A DNA stretch of 36,977 nucleotides from JAEUMD01 sp937950105 (GCA_036821845.1 DAISIT010000024.1:1-36977), one strand, 5' to 3'. Positions 23,980 to 32,338 are shown, counted from the first letter of the stretch. Notes: a model not told the origin generated them from the sequence alone. Made by a program: numbers and translations.

Positions 23980-25395
23980 TCAAGCCCCGCCGTTTCCATA
24001 CCCCCGCACGTCGACGAAATGCCCCTCCAGCGCCGCGGCCGCCGCCATCACGGGCGACAGCAGATGCGTGCGGCCCTTGTAGCCCTGGCGGCCTTCGAAG
24101 TTGCGGTTGGAGGTCGAGGCGCAGCGCTGGCCGGGCTTCAACTGGTCCGGGTTCATGCCGAGGCACATCGAACAGCCGGGCTCACGCCACTCGAAGCCGG
24201 CCGCCTTGAAGATCTTGTCGAGACCTTCCGCTTCCGCCTGCTCCTTCACCAGACCGGAGCCCGGAACCACCATCACGTAGGCGAGATTGCTCGCCTTCTG
24301 CTTGCCGGCGACGATCTTCGCCACCGCGCGCAAATCCTCGATGCGGCCGTTGGTGCACGAGCCGATCCACACCACGTCGAGCGGGATGTCGGTGATCTTC
24401 GTGCCGGGCTTGAGGCCCATGTAGTCGAGCGCGCGCACCATCGAGGCGCGCTTGTTCTCGTCCGCGACCTTGGCCGGGTCCGGCACCACGCCGGCGATCG
24501 AGACGACATCCTCTGGCGAGGTACCCCAGGTCACGATCGGCGGCAGCGCGGCGGCGTCGAGCTTGACGACGCGGTCGAAGTGCGCGCCCTCGTCCGTCTT
24601 CAGCGTCTCCCAGTACTTCATCGCCATATCCCAGGCGGCGCCCTTCGGCGCCTTCGGGCGGCCCTTGATGAAGGCGTAGGTCTTCTCATCCGGCGCGATC
24701 AGGCCGGCGCGGGCGCCGCCCTCGATCGACATGTTGCAGACCGTCATGCGGCCTTCCATGCTGAGCGCGCGGATGGCCTCACCCGCGTACTCGATGACCG
24801 AGCCGGTGCCGCCGGCCGTGCCGATCTCGCCGATGATGGCGAGGATGATGTCCTTGGCGCCGACGCCGGGAGGGCACACGCCGTCCACCTGGACGAGCAT
24901 GTTCTTCGCCTTCTTCTGGATCAGCGTCTGCGTGGCGAGCACGTGCTCGACCTCGGACGTGCCGATGCCGTGCGCGAGTGCGCCGAAGGCGCCGTGCGTG
25001 GAGGTGTGGCTGTCACCGCAGACGATGGTGGTGCCGGGCAGCGTGAAGCCCTGCTCGGGGCCGACGACGTGGACGATGCCCTGGCGCTTGTCGAGCTCGT
25101 TGTAGTACTCGACGCCGAAATCGCGCGCGTTCTGCGCCAGCGTCTCGACCTGCACGCGGCTGTCCTCGTCGGCGATGCCGTGCGAGCGGTCGGTGGTCGG
25201 CACGTTGTGGTCGACGACGGCCAGCGTCTTCTCCGGCGCGTGCACCTTGCGGCCGGACATGCGCAGCCCCTCGAACGCCTGCGGGCTCGTCACCTCGTGG
25301 ACGAGGTGGCGGTCGATGTAGAGCAGGCAGGTGCCGTCCGGCTGGCGGTCGACAATGTGGTCGTCGAAGATCTTGTCGTAGAGGGTTTTGGCCAT
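23980..25395 (-). CDS. leuC: 3-isopropylmalate dehydratase large subunit
   Basis: 471-residue aconitase-family subunit that, with LeuD, isomerises 2-isopropylmalate to 3-isopropylmalate in leucine synthesis. Iron-sulfur cluster ligands are C347 (IGSCTNGRIEDL), C408 and C411 (CSMCLGMN). Other family marks are HLVHEVTSPQAFEGLR near the N-terminus and VCGDSHTSTHGAFGALAHGIGTSEVEHVLATQ. Length and Cys positions match enteric LeuC almost exactly. leuD and leuB are not in the window. The upstream region diverges from the AAA ATPase gene. No leucine leader peptide was seen. Confidence 0.97.
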   Translation of the reverse strand: MAKTLYDKIFDDHIVDRQPDGTCLLYIDRHLVHEVTSPQAFEGLRMSGRKVHAPEKTLAVVDHNVPTTDRSHGIADEDSRVQVETLAQNARDFGVEYYNELDKRQGIVHVVGPEQGFTLPGTTIVCGDSHTSTHGAFGALAHGIGTSEVEHVLATQTLIQKKAKNMLVQVDGVCPPGVGAKDIILAIIGEIGTAGGTGSVIEYAGEAIRALSMEGRMTVCNMSIEGGARAGLIAPDEKTYAFIKGRPKAPKGAAWDMAMKYWETLKTDEGAHFDRVVKLDAAALPPIVTWGTSPEDVVSIAGVVPDPAKVADENKRASMVRALDYMGLKPGTKITDIPLDVVWIGSCTNGRIEDLRAVAKIVAGKQKASNLAYVMVVPGSGLVKEQAEAEGLDKIFKAAGFEWREPGCSMCLGMNPDQLKPGQRCASTSNRNFEGRQGYKGRTHLLSPVMAAAAALEGHFVDVRGYGNGGA

Positions 25396-25601
25396 CGTCC
25401 TGTCCGGTGCGTGTCAGAGTTGCCGGAGTAGATAGCGCTGTCACGCGCGCTTCGCAAATCTCCCTGCCCGGCCCCTGCGGCACCCGGGGACTCCGCTCAC
25501 CTTGCTCGCGCCCGGAGCTGGGCGAAGGCGCCCGCCTGCCGTTATGATCCGCACGCGTCGATAGACGGACCTCGAGTATCCGGTCGCAGGGGGGGACACG
25601 A

Positions 25602-26738
25602 TTGCAACTCTCGTCCATCACGATCCAGGGCTACCGTTCGGTTCGCAGCGTCAGCCTGCCGGTGGCCCGTTGCAGCGTGTTCGTCGGAGCCAACGGCGTC
25701 GGCAAGACCAACCTGTACAAGGCGCTCGGCCTGCTGCGGGCAGCGGCCGAGGGCACGCTGACGCATGCGATCGCGGAGGAAGGCGGCATCGAATCGGTGC
25801 TCTGGGCGGGAGACCGGCGCCGGGGTGAGCCGGTGCGTCTGGTGCTGCGGGCCGAGTTCGACGAACTGAGCTACGGCGTCGAGGTCGGGCTGCCCGTGTA
25901 CGAGGTGGTGATGGGCCTGCCATCACCGATGGAAGCAGCCTTCCTCACCGAACCGCGGATCAAGGAAGAACGGCTGGTGCTGCGGCGCGGACGGCGCGAT
26001 ATCGTCATGATGGAACGCAAGGGGCCGCTGGTGACGATGCGCAACGACAGCGGGGTCCGCGAAAACATCCAGGACGCCGTGCTGCCGTCCGAAACGGCGC
26101 TGGCGTCGTTCCGCGATGCCGCGCGCTATCCCGAGCTGGACGAGGTGCGGCGCGCGATCCTCGGCTGGCGCCTCTATCACGATTTCCGCACCGACGCCGG
26201 ATCGTCCATCCGTCAGCCCTGCCACGCCATCACCACGCCGACACTTTCGGCCGACGGGCACGATCTCGCCGCCGTGCTGGCCACCCTGTTCGTCATCCGC
26301 GAGGATACCGTCGACCTGGAGGCGGCCATCGACGACGCCTTTCCCGGTGCGCGGCTGTGGGCGAGGGACGAGGCCGGTCGCTGCCGCTTCACGCTGCAAT
26401 TTCCCGACGTGCCGCGCGCGTTCGCAGCGCACGAACTGTCCGACGGCACGCTGAAGTACCTGTGTCTGCTCGGCGCGCTGATGGCTTATCGGGTGCCACC
26501 GCTGGTGGCGCTGAACGAGCCCGAGGCGAGCCTGCACCCTTCGCTTCTGCCGCCGCTGGCACGCCTGATCGCGAAGGCCGCCGAGCGGGCCAACATCTGG
26601 ATCGTGACGCACTCGAGCGAACTGGCTGCGGCGCTCGCGTCAGAGGCCGGCGCGCGCCCGCGTCGCGTGATCAAGGACGCTGGCGCGACCTCCATCGAAG
26701 GGCTGAAGATCATCGGCGCCTTCGACGATGAGGATTGA
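25602..26738 (+). CDS. AAA family ATPase (AAA_21/RecF-SMC-like)
   Basis: 378-residue ATPase with an ABC/SMC-type head. Walker A is GANGVGKTN (residues 28-36); the signature-like helix is ELSDGTLKYLCLLGAL; the Walker B region reads PPLVALNEPEASLHP with Asn where Asp is common but with the catalytic Glu kept; the switch His is in WIVTHSSE. Such single-domain ATPases are compared with RecF and OLD nucleases, but no TOPRIM nuclease domain is present and no nuclease gene is adjacent. A role in DNA repair or anti-phage defence would be guesswork. TTG start at 25602 with a G-rich SD (GGGGGGA) about 6 bases upstream; it gives the typical N-terminus LSSITIQGYRSV. Confidence 0.85.
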   Translation: MQLSSITIQGYRSVRSVSLPVARCSVFVGANGVGKTNLYKALGLLRAAAEGTLTHAIAEEGGIESVLWAGDRRRGEPVRLVLRAEFDELSYGVEVGLPVYEVVMGLPSPMEAAFLTEPRIKEERLVLRRGRRDIVMMERKGPLVTMRNDSGVRENIQDAVLPSETALASFRDAARYPELDEVRRAILGWRLYHDFRTDAGSSIRQPCHAITTPTLSADGHDLAAVLATLFVIREDTVDLEAAIDDAFPGARLWARDEAGRCRFTLQFPDVPRAFAAHELSDGTLKYLCLLGALMAYRVPPLVALNEPEASLHPSLLPPLARLIAKAAERANIWIVTHSSELAAALASEAGARPRRVIKDAGATSIEGLKIIGAFDDED

Positions 26739-26808
26739 GCCGCTTCCGCCGGTTACCTGCCAGCTGGCGGGTTGGAAAATCTCAATGACGCGGCGCGGTC
26801 GAGTAAAC

Positions 26809-26821
26809 TAGAATAGTTCTA
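26809..26821. promoter_or_regulatory. Iron control element (Irr box) upstream of mbfA
   Basis: TAGAA (26809-26813) and TTCTA (26817-26821) form a perfect inverted repeat with a three-base spacer; the right half continues as TTCTAAA. This matches the ICE operator type (TTTAGAA-N3-TTCTAAA) bound by Irr in rhizobia. It lies 32-44 bases before the ATG of mbfA. A possible -10 (TATAAC, 26825-26830) follows directly, so Irr bound here would repress, as known for mbfA in Agrobacterium and Bradyrhizobium. Confidence 0.7.
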
Positions 26822-26852
26822 AACTATAACGGCCGAGTCAGGAAACGCATCC

Positions 26853-27845
26853 ATGCTGTCCCGCTATTCCCTCCCCGGTTTCGGCTCGAAGCGGCGCTTC
26901 GATGACCTCAGCGAGCGCGAGATCCTGGCGCTGGCCATCTCGTCGGAGGAGGAGGACGGGCAGATCTATGCCGCGTACGCCGCGCGTCTGCGCGATCCCT
27001 ACCCGGCCACCGCCAAGGTGTTCGAGGACATGGCGATGGTCGAGGACATGCATCGCCGCTCGCTGATCGAGATTTACAAGAAGCGCTTCGGTGACGTGAT
27101 CCTGCCGCTGCGGCGCGAGCATGTGGCCGGCTACTACACGCGCTCGCCCGTGTGGCTGGTCGAGAACCTCGGACTCGAGCGGGTGCGCGAGGAAGCCGCC
27201 GACATGGAGCGGTCGGCGCATAAATTCTACGTCGATGCCGCCAAGCGCACGACCGACGCCGACACGCGCAAGCTGCTGGGTGATCTCGCCATCGCTGAAG
27301 CCGGCCACGAGAGGGCTGTGGAGCGCTCGATCGAGCGCCATCTCGACGGCGCAGCGCGTGGTGAGGAGGATGCCGCCGCGCATCGCCAGTTCCTGCTGAC
27401 GTGGGTGCAGCCGGGCCTCGCCGGCCTGATGGACGGCTCCGTCTCGACGCTGGCGCCGATCTTCGCCACCGCGTTCGCGACCGGCAACACGTGGACGACG
27501 TTCCTCGTCGGGCTTTCCGCGTCGATCGGTGCCGGCATCTCGATGGGCTTCACCGAAGCGGTGCACGACGACGGCAAGCTGTCGGGACGCGGTGCGCCGT
27601 GGAAGCGCGGCCTCGCCTCGGGTGTGATGACGGCACTCGGCGGCCTTGGCCACGCGCTGCCGTATCTCATCCCGTCATTCTGGACCGCGACCGCGATCGC
27701 GCTCGTCATCGTGTTCGTCGAGCTGTGGGCGATCGTGTGGATCCAGAACAAGTACATGGAGACGCCGTTCCTGCGCGCGACCTTCCAGGTGGTGCTCGGC
27801 GGTGCGCTGGTGCTGGCGGCCGGCATCCTCATCGGCGGTTCGTGA
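26853..27845 (+). CDS. mbfA: Ferritin-like/VIT1 fusion, iron exporter MbfA
   Basis: 330-residue membrane-bound ferritin. Residues 15-165 are a rubrerythrin-like four-helix domain with the Glu and His ligands of a di-iron site in order (SSEEEDGQIY, EDMHRRSL, EEAADMERSAHKFY, IAEAGHERAV). Residues 180-330 are a CCC1/VIT1-type transporter domain with about five membrane helices (LAGLMDGSVSTLAPIFATAF, GLSASIGAGISMGFTEAVHDDG and the rest). In Agrobacterium and Bradyrhizobium MbfA exports iron and protects against iron and peroxide stress. The Irr box just upstream supports this assignment and predicts induction when iron is plentiful. AGGAAA lies about 9 bases before the ATG. Confidence 0.95.
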   Translation: MLSRYSLPGFGSKRRFDDLSEREILALAISSEEEDGQIYAAYAARLRDPYPATAKVFEDMAMVEDMHRRSLIEIYKKRFGDVILPLRREHVAGYYTRSPVWLVENLGLERVREEAADMERSAHKFYVDAAKRTTDADTRKLLGDLAIAEAGHERAVERSIERHLDGAARGEEDAAAHRQFLLTWVQPGLAGLMDGSVSTLAPIFATAFATGNTWTTFLVGLSASIGAGISMGFTEAVHDDGKLSGRGAPWKRGLASGVMTALGGLGHALPYLIPSFWTATAIALVIVFVELWAIVWIQNKYMETPFLRATFQVVLGGALVLAAGILIGGS

Positions 27846-27979
27846 GCGCGCCGGTATCGAACCCGGCGATGCCCGTCACGCAGGGAACAGCGGCGGCAAG
27901 CGCATTAACCATACTGTCGCTTCACCGGTGAGGATCGGCGCGAGCCCCCGCGCACGAGACCGGTGGAGCGAGTAACCCC

Positions 27980-28114
27980 ATGCTGTCCCACCTGATCGAG
28001 ATGCTGCAGTCGCCCGAGTCCTACGTGGCCGAATGGCGCGACGGCGAGCTTTTCATTCTGCCGGTGTCCGAAGCCTCGGCGGCGGTCAAAGCTTCAGGCT
28101 GCGCGCCTTGCTGA
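27980..28114 (+). CDS. Small protein of unknown function (44 aa)
   Basis: Short frame ATG 27980 to TGA 28112-28114, encoding MLSHLIEMLQ through to a C-terminus with two Cys (CAPC). The composition resembles a real soluble protein (helical first half, then WRDGELFILPV). GGAG lies 11 bases upstream, a little far. Its last 29 bases overlap the 3' end of the convergent LysR gene. It may be in the mbfA transcript (135 bases downstream) or be spurious. Confidence 0.4.
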   Translation: MLSHLIEMLQSPESYVAEWRDGELFILPVSEASAAVKASGCAPC

Positions 28115-28982
28115 CGAGAAAATCGCGCAAAACCTGCACCTTCTTGGACGTCTTCAGCTCCTCCGGATAGACGAACAGGAAGGGCAGGGTCGGCGGGTCG
28201 ATCTCCGTCAGCACGGTGACGAGATCGGTTTCGCCCTCGACCATGTAGTCCGGGATCATGCCGATGCCGATGCCGGCGCGCACCGCGTACTTCAGGGCGA
28301 CGACGGAGTTCGCCCTGAGGACGGGGACGCGGCTCGGCTGACCGGTGCGCCCGGCTGTCTCGATCCAGGTGATGGCGGCGAGATGCTGCGTCGGCACGCC
28401 GGCGTAGGAAATGACGCGGTGCTGGCCGCGATCGAGCGCCAGCAGACTTTCGGGCGCGCCATGCTTGCGCACGTACTGCGTCGAAGCGTAGGCGCGCACC
28501 TTCATCGAGAACAGCGGCCGCCGGATCAGGTCGGCCTGTTCCGGCTCGCGCGTCCAGATGGCGACATCGGCGGCGCGCATGGAGAGGTCGATCTGATCGT
28601 CCGACAGAATCAGCTCGATGCGGATTTCCGGGTAGAGGTCCATGAACTCGCGCAGGCGCTGCGTCAGCCAGACCGTACCGAGTCCGATCGGCGCCGAGAT
28701 GCGCAGATCACCGCTCGGCTTGGTGGTGGTGTCGGCCAGCAGCGTCTCGACCGTCTGCAGCTTGATCATCACCTCGGCGACGGTGCGATAGAGCATTTCG
28801 CCCTGTTCGGTCAGGACGAGCCCGCGCGCGTGGCGGTGGAACAACGAGATCTCGAGGTCCTTTTCCAGCGCCGAAACCTGCCGGCTGACGGCCGACTGGC
28901 TCATGTGCAGCGCTTCGCCCGCGTGCGTGAAGCTGCCCGCCTCGGCGGCGGCGTGGAAGATGCGCAGCTTGTCCCAATCCAT
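28086..28982 (-). CDS. LysR-family transcriptional regulator
   Basis: 298 residues with the standard LysR layout: winged HTH at residues 1-60 (WDKLRIFHAAAEAGSFTHAGEALHMSQSAVSRQVSALE), a linker helix, and a periplasmic-binding-protein-like effector domain (residues 90-295; LRISAPIGLGTVWLTQRL, DYMVEGETDLVTVLTE). Start MDWDKLRI at 28982 fits the family; AGGAG lies 11 bases upstream, and an in-frame ATG at 29027 would add 15 unstructured residues. Target genes cannot be told from position: it faces the small gene and mbfA convergently and no divergent partner exists, since trmD upstream is on the same strand. Confidence 0.92.
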   Translation of the reverse strand: MDWDKLRIFHAAAEAGSFTHAGEALHMSQSAVSRQVSALEKDLEISLFHRHARGLVLTEQGEMLYRTVAEVMIKLQTVETLLADTTTKPSGDLRISAPIGLGTVWLTQRLREFMDLYPEIRIELILSDDQIDLSMRAADVAIWTREPEQADLIRRPLFSMKVRAYASTQYVRKHGAPESLLALDRGQHRVISYAGVPTQHLAAITWIETAGRTGQPSRVPVLRANSVVALKYAVRAGIGIGMIPDYMVEGETDLVTVLTEIDPPTLPFLFVYPEELKTSKKVQVLRDFLVSKARSLKL

Positions 28983-29240
28983 CACGGGAGCGGCTCCTGT
29001 TTGCGGCGTGCGTCCCGCGTCCGCCATATGCGCAACGGGCGGGCTCCCGCGAGGCTGGCGGACGTTATACCAGCCTACTGTTTGGCCAAAGCCTGAAGTT
29101 GCGGCATATGCCCACTCGCCAGGCTTGACGATCCGAGCAAGGACGACGCGGGCTGACAATCAATTATTTGGATATTTGAATGCTTTATGACAGGTGCCGG
29201 CTGACCTGGATGGGTCATGCTTTGGTCGATAGTGAAGGCG
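28983..29240. other. Intergenic region between trmD and the lysR gene
   Basis: A 258-base gap with an unusually AT-rich patch at about 29157-29190 (including TTATTTGGATATTTGAATG) on an otherwise GC-rich background, a likely promoter or regulator-binding site for the leftward lysR gene. No gene, tRNA or strong hairpin was found. Confidence 0.35.
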
Positions 29241-29987
29241 CTACTTGCCGCGCAGCACGCTCTGGTTGCGGGTTACGAGTTCGGGTCGCCGCTCGGTGGT
29301 GATGCGCACGGATTCCTGATGCTGCCAGGCAGCAATTCGCTTGTGATCGCCCGACAGCAGGACCTCCGGAATCGTGCGCCCTTCCCACTCTCGGGGGCGG
29401 GTATAAAGCGGGTGCTCGAGCAGTCCCGTTTCGAAGCTCTCGTGGGCAAGGCTTTCAAGGTCGCCGATGACACCCGGTAGCAGGCGCACGCAGGCATCCA
29501 GCAGCACCAGCGCCGCGACGTCTCCGCCGGACAGGATGTAGTCGCCGATCGATACCTCGCGCATGGCGCGCCCCTCGATGACGCGCTGGTCGACGCCCTC
29601 GAAGCGTCCCGCAAGAATCATGACGCCGGGACCATCGGCCAGTTCGTGCGCGAGGGGTTGCGTCAGCGGTTCGCCACGCGGGCTCATGTAGAGCAGCGGC
29701 AGCGCACCCGCGCCGGGCATGGCTCGCGCGTGATCGATCGCCGCCGCGATCACATCGGCGCGCATAACCATGCCGGCGCCGCCACCGGCCGGCGTGTCGT
29801 CGACGGTGCGGTGGCGTCCGAGGCCATGGTCGCGAATCTGTTGCGTGGTGAGCGACCATAGCCCGGCATCGCGTGCCTGACCCGCGAGCGAGAGACCGAG
29901 CGGCCCCGGAAACATCTCCGGGAACAGCGTCAGAATGTGCGCGCGCCACGCCGGGCGGCTCGGGTCCTGCGAGGGGAAGTGCGGCAT
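29241..29987 (-). CDS. trmD: tRNA (guanine-N1)-methyltransferase TrmD
   Basis: 248-residue SPOUT methyltransferase that makes m1G37 in tRNAs and prevents frameshifting. Clear motifs: ILTLFPEMFPGPLGLSLAG, DDTPAGGGAGMVMRADV, and the trefoil-knot cofactor region GRFEGVDQRVIEG, GDYILSGGDVAALVLLDA, RLLPGVIGD. ATG at 29987 is preceded by codons without family character. In most bacteria trmD sits with rpsP, rimM and rplS; none of these is adjacent here: the LysR gene is downstream and a methyltransferase gene is divergent upstream. Confidence 0.96.
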   Translation of the reverse strand: MPHFPSQDPSRPAWRAHILTLFPEMFPGPLGLSLAGQARDAGLWSLTTQQIRDHGLGRHRTVDDTPAGGGAGMVMRADVIAAAIDHARAMPGAGALPLLYMSPRGEPLTQPLAHELADGPGVMILAGRFEGVDQRVIEGRAMREVSIGDYILSGGDVAALVLLDACVRLLPGVIGDLESLAHESFETGLLEHPLYTRPREWEGRTIPEVLLSGDHKRIAAWQHQESVRITTERRPELVTRNQSVLRGK

Positions 29988-30179
29988 TGCTGTTCGTCTC
30001 AGCCCATCGTTGCTGGCGCGCACCCTAATCACAAGCGGGACCGCGGGGAAGTCGACCATGACAACGCACCGAAATGAACTGGCCGAGGCGCTTCCCGTCG
30101 TGCCATCACATCAGCCAAGCTCGCAAGCGGGCGAATGATGACCTCAGCCTGAATCCCTCATGCAGAAGGACATCCGCCA

Positions 30180-31010
30180 ATGGCCGCATCCGCATTGAGT
30201 GCATCTCCCCTCACGCCCGATTTCGCCGCCATCAAACAGCGCCAGCAGATGATCTGGTCGTCCGGTGACTACGCCGTCATCGGGACTACGCTGCAGATCG
30301 TCGGTGAGCAGTTGTGCGAGACGGTCGATCTTCGCGCCGGCAGCCGTGTGCTCGACGTCGCCGCCGGCAACGGTAACGCTACCATCGCGGCGGCACGCCG
30401 CTTCGCCCATGTCACCTCGACGGACTACGTGGGGCAACTTCTCGAACGCGCCAGGGAGCGCGCGGCCGCCGACCGTCTCGACGTCACCTTCGAGATCGCC
30501 GATGCCGAAGCGTTGCCCTACTCTGACGGCAGCTTCGACGTGGTGCTGTCGACGTTCGGCGTGATGTTCGCGCCGGATCAGCCGCAAGCGGCGCGCGAGA
30601 TGCTGCGCGTCGTGCGGTCCGGCGGGCGCATCGGCGTCGCCAGCTGGACGCCGCAAGGCTTCATCGGCCAGTTGCTGAAGATCGTCAGTGGCTACGTGCC
30701 GCCGCCCGCAGGACTACAGCCGCCCACGCTGTGGGGCACACGCGGCCGGCTCGAGGAACTCTTCTCCGGTCAGCCGATGGAACTCCACGACCGCACGTTC
30801 GCCTTCCGCTATCGGTCGCCGGCCCACTGGCTGCACGTGTTCCGTACCTATTACGGGCCGACACATCGTGCTTTCGCGTCTCTCGACGCCGACAAGCAGT
30901 CGAAGCTCGAAGCCGACATCGTCGCCCTTCTCGGGCAGCACAATCGCAGCGGCGACGAGACGCTGGTGGTACCCAGCGCCTACGTCGAGGCCGTCATCAC
31001 CAAGACTTGA
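30180..31010 (+). CDS. Class I SAM-dependent methyltransferase, substrate unknown
   Basis: 276 residues with a seven-strand methyltransferase fold of the UbiE/Methyltransf_11 type. Motif I is VLDVAAGNGNATIAAARR (residues 57-74), the post-I acidic loop is STDYVGQLLERARERA, then FEIADAEALPYSDGSFDVVLSTFGVMFAP and LRVVRSGGRIGVASWTPQGFIG. The C-terminal third (about 175-276) is variable and presumably sets the substrate, a small molecule or lipid. ATG at 30180 with AAGGA about 9 bases upstream. Stands alone on the plus strand opposite trmD. Confidence 0.88.
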   Translation: MAASALSASPLTPDFAAIKQRQQMIWSSGDYAVIGTTLQIVGEQLCETVDLRAGSRVLDVAAGNGNATIAAARRFAHVTSTDYVGQLLERARERAAADRLDVTFEIADAEALPYSDGSFDVVLSTFGVMFAPDQPQAAREMLRVVRSGGRIGVASWTPQGFIGQLLKIVSGYVPPPAGLQPPTLWGTRGRLEELFSGQPMELHDRTFAFRYRSPAHWLHVFRTYYGPTHRAFASLDADKQSKLEADIVALLGQHNRSGDETLVVPSAYVEAVITKT

Positions 31011-31164
31011 TGAACGAGCGGGATGCGGGGGCGCATTGGCAATGGCGCCCTCGCGCCCCCGCGACGGGTCCGGCGACGTTGTAAGTTGATCGCCGAGATC
31101 GGATATGCAAGATACATTCGAAATCACGAATGTTCTGCGGCTGGACCGCGAAGGAGCGATTGCA

Positions 31165-31458
31165 ATGGACCTGCCCACCCGCGACGGCGACGGCTACCTC
31201 ACCGACATCAACGATTGGACGCCCGAGGTCGGGCACGAGATGGCGCGCATGGATGGCGTCGAGATGACCGATCAGAAGTGGGAGCACATCCTGGCGGCGC
31301 GCGAGATGTACGAGGACCGCCAGACGGTGCCGCCGATCCGCAAGTTCGCCTCCGCCATCGGCGTCTCGACCGAGGAGCTTTACGGCGTCTGGCAGAGCGG
31401 CCCGATGAAGCTCATCACCAAGTACGGCGGCCTGCCGAAGCCGACCGGCTGCGTCTGA
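31165..31458 (+). CDS. tusE: TusE/DsrC-family sulfur-relay protein
   Basis: 97 residues of the DsrC/TusE family, small carriers of persulfide sulfur. The conserved C-terminus is GLPKPTGCV with the penultimate Cys that carries sulfur. The second Cys of true DsrC, ten to eleven residues earlier, is absent (GPMKLITKYGG), so this resembles TusE-like rather than dissimilatory DsrC. N-terminal GDGYLTDINDWTPEVGHEMA and the helix WEHILAAREMYEDRQTVPPIRKFASAIG fit the family. ATG at 31165 is chosen for AAGGAG (31151-31156, spacing 8); the 20 codons before it are not conserved-looking. No tusBCD, dsr or sHdr genes are adjacent. Confidence 0.85.
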   Translation: MDLPTRDGDGYLTDINDWTPEVGHEMARMDGVEMTDQKWEHILAAREMYEDRQTVPPIRKFASAIGVSTEELYGVWQSGPMKLITKYGGLPKPTGCV

Positions 31459-31528
31459 GCCAGAGCCGCCGGGGTCGCGGTTGCGATCTGTTGCCGGCGC
31501 AGCGGTCTGACGGGCCGCTGCGCCTATG

Positions 31529-31906
31529 CTATTTCAGCACCACGGTCGAGGGCTCGGCTGCCGGCAGGTAGATCTGCACGCAGTCGCCGGGGCCGGTCGT
31601 GGTCACCCAGGGATGCGTGCGGAAGGTGTCGAACGACTTCTTCTCGCCGGGGTTGAGGCCGCCGTAGCTCTTCTGCTGGCCCTTGAAGTCGATCCAGTTC
31701 AGTCCGCGGTACATGCCCGATTTGTTGACGAAGGTGATCTTGGTCGGCTCCTTCGAGTGCTGCGACCGCAGCTTCGTCATTTCGCTGCAGGCCCGCACGC
31801 CAGCCCGTGCCGACGACGGCACCGGCTGCGCCGAAGCGGCGGCCGCGCCGAGCAGCGATACGATCAGCGATGTGACGACGACAGGGTTCCGGCCGTTGGA
31901 GCGCAT
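31529..31906 (-). CDS. Secreted protein with a VHL-beta-like domain
   Basis: 125 residues. An N-terminal Sec signal (VVVTSLIVSLLGAAAASAQ, cleavage near residue 27) precedes a ~70-residue domain resembling the beta domain of von Hippel-Lindau proteins: FVNKSGMYRGLNWIDFKG, then GGLNPGEKKSFDTFRTHPWV and GDCVQIYLP. The pattern of aromatic Trp-Ile-Asp, Pro-Gly turn and Thr-Phe-His-Pro-Trp is what bacterial members share. In animals this domain binds hydroxyproline-containing peptides; in bacteria its role is unknown. Two Cys (positions 40 and 109) could form a disulfide in the periplasm. It is convergent with the TusE-like gene, 70 bases apart. Confidence 0.78.
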   Translation of the reverse strand: MRSNGRNPVVVTSLIVSLLGAAAASAQPVPSSARAGVRACSEMTKLRSQHSKEPTKITFVNKSGMYRGLNWIDFKGQQKSYGGLNPGEKKSFDTFRTHPWVTTTGPGDCVQIYLPAAEPSTVVLK

Positions 31907-32018
31907 ATTCGGACCTCATGGCATGACTGCTCATGCAACCTTACCATGAACGCTGTTCTGCGACTATGTGGCGATGCTGGGTCCGAACGACAGCAGAGCC
32001 GAACCACCGCCCTGCCCC

Positions 32019-32306
32019 TCACACGCCTTCGACGACGGTGATGTCGATGGAGCCGGCGCCCTGGCGCAGGGCCTTGGCGTCGGCGTATTCCTGCGAACGG
32101 GCATAGCCGATCGCGGCTTCGTAGCTCGGGAACTCGAGCACCACGTTGCGGGCGGTGCCGTTGCCCTCGACGATTTCGCACTTGCCGCCGCGCACGATCG
32201 GCACGCCGCCGAACTTGTCGAGCGCGATCTTCGATTTCGCGACGTACTGGCCCCACTTCTCGGCGTCGGTGACGGTGGCGTGGGCGATGACGTAACCCTT
32301 GGGCAT
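32019..32306 (-). CDS. DUF1330 family protein
   Basis: 95-residue small protein of the DUF1330 family (ferredoxin-like dimeric alpha/beta-barrel fold). Family phrases visible: MPKGYVIAHATVTDAEKWGQY at the start, GGKCEIVEGNGTARNVVLEFPSYEAAIGYARSQEYADAKALR in the middle. Function unknown; related proteins are often near catabolic genes. ATG at 32306 with AGAGAG upstream is the usual start. Follows pyrF on the same strand by 115 bases with a hairpin between them, so it may be a separate transcript. Confidence 0.9.
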   Translation of the reverse strand: MPKGYVIAHATVTDAEKWGQYVAKSKIALDKFGGVPIVRGGKCEIVEGNGTARNVVLEFPSYEAAIGYARSQEYADAKALRQGAGSIDITVVEGV

Positions 32307-32338
32307 GCTCGATCTCTCTGCTGTTCGTTGCTTTCTTC

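Noticed and set aside
24019..25431. Rightward 470-codon frame opposite leuC
   Set aside because: Antisense shadow; leuC has all cluster Cys residues.
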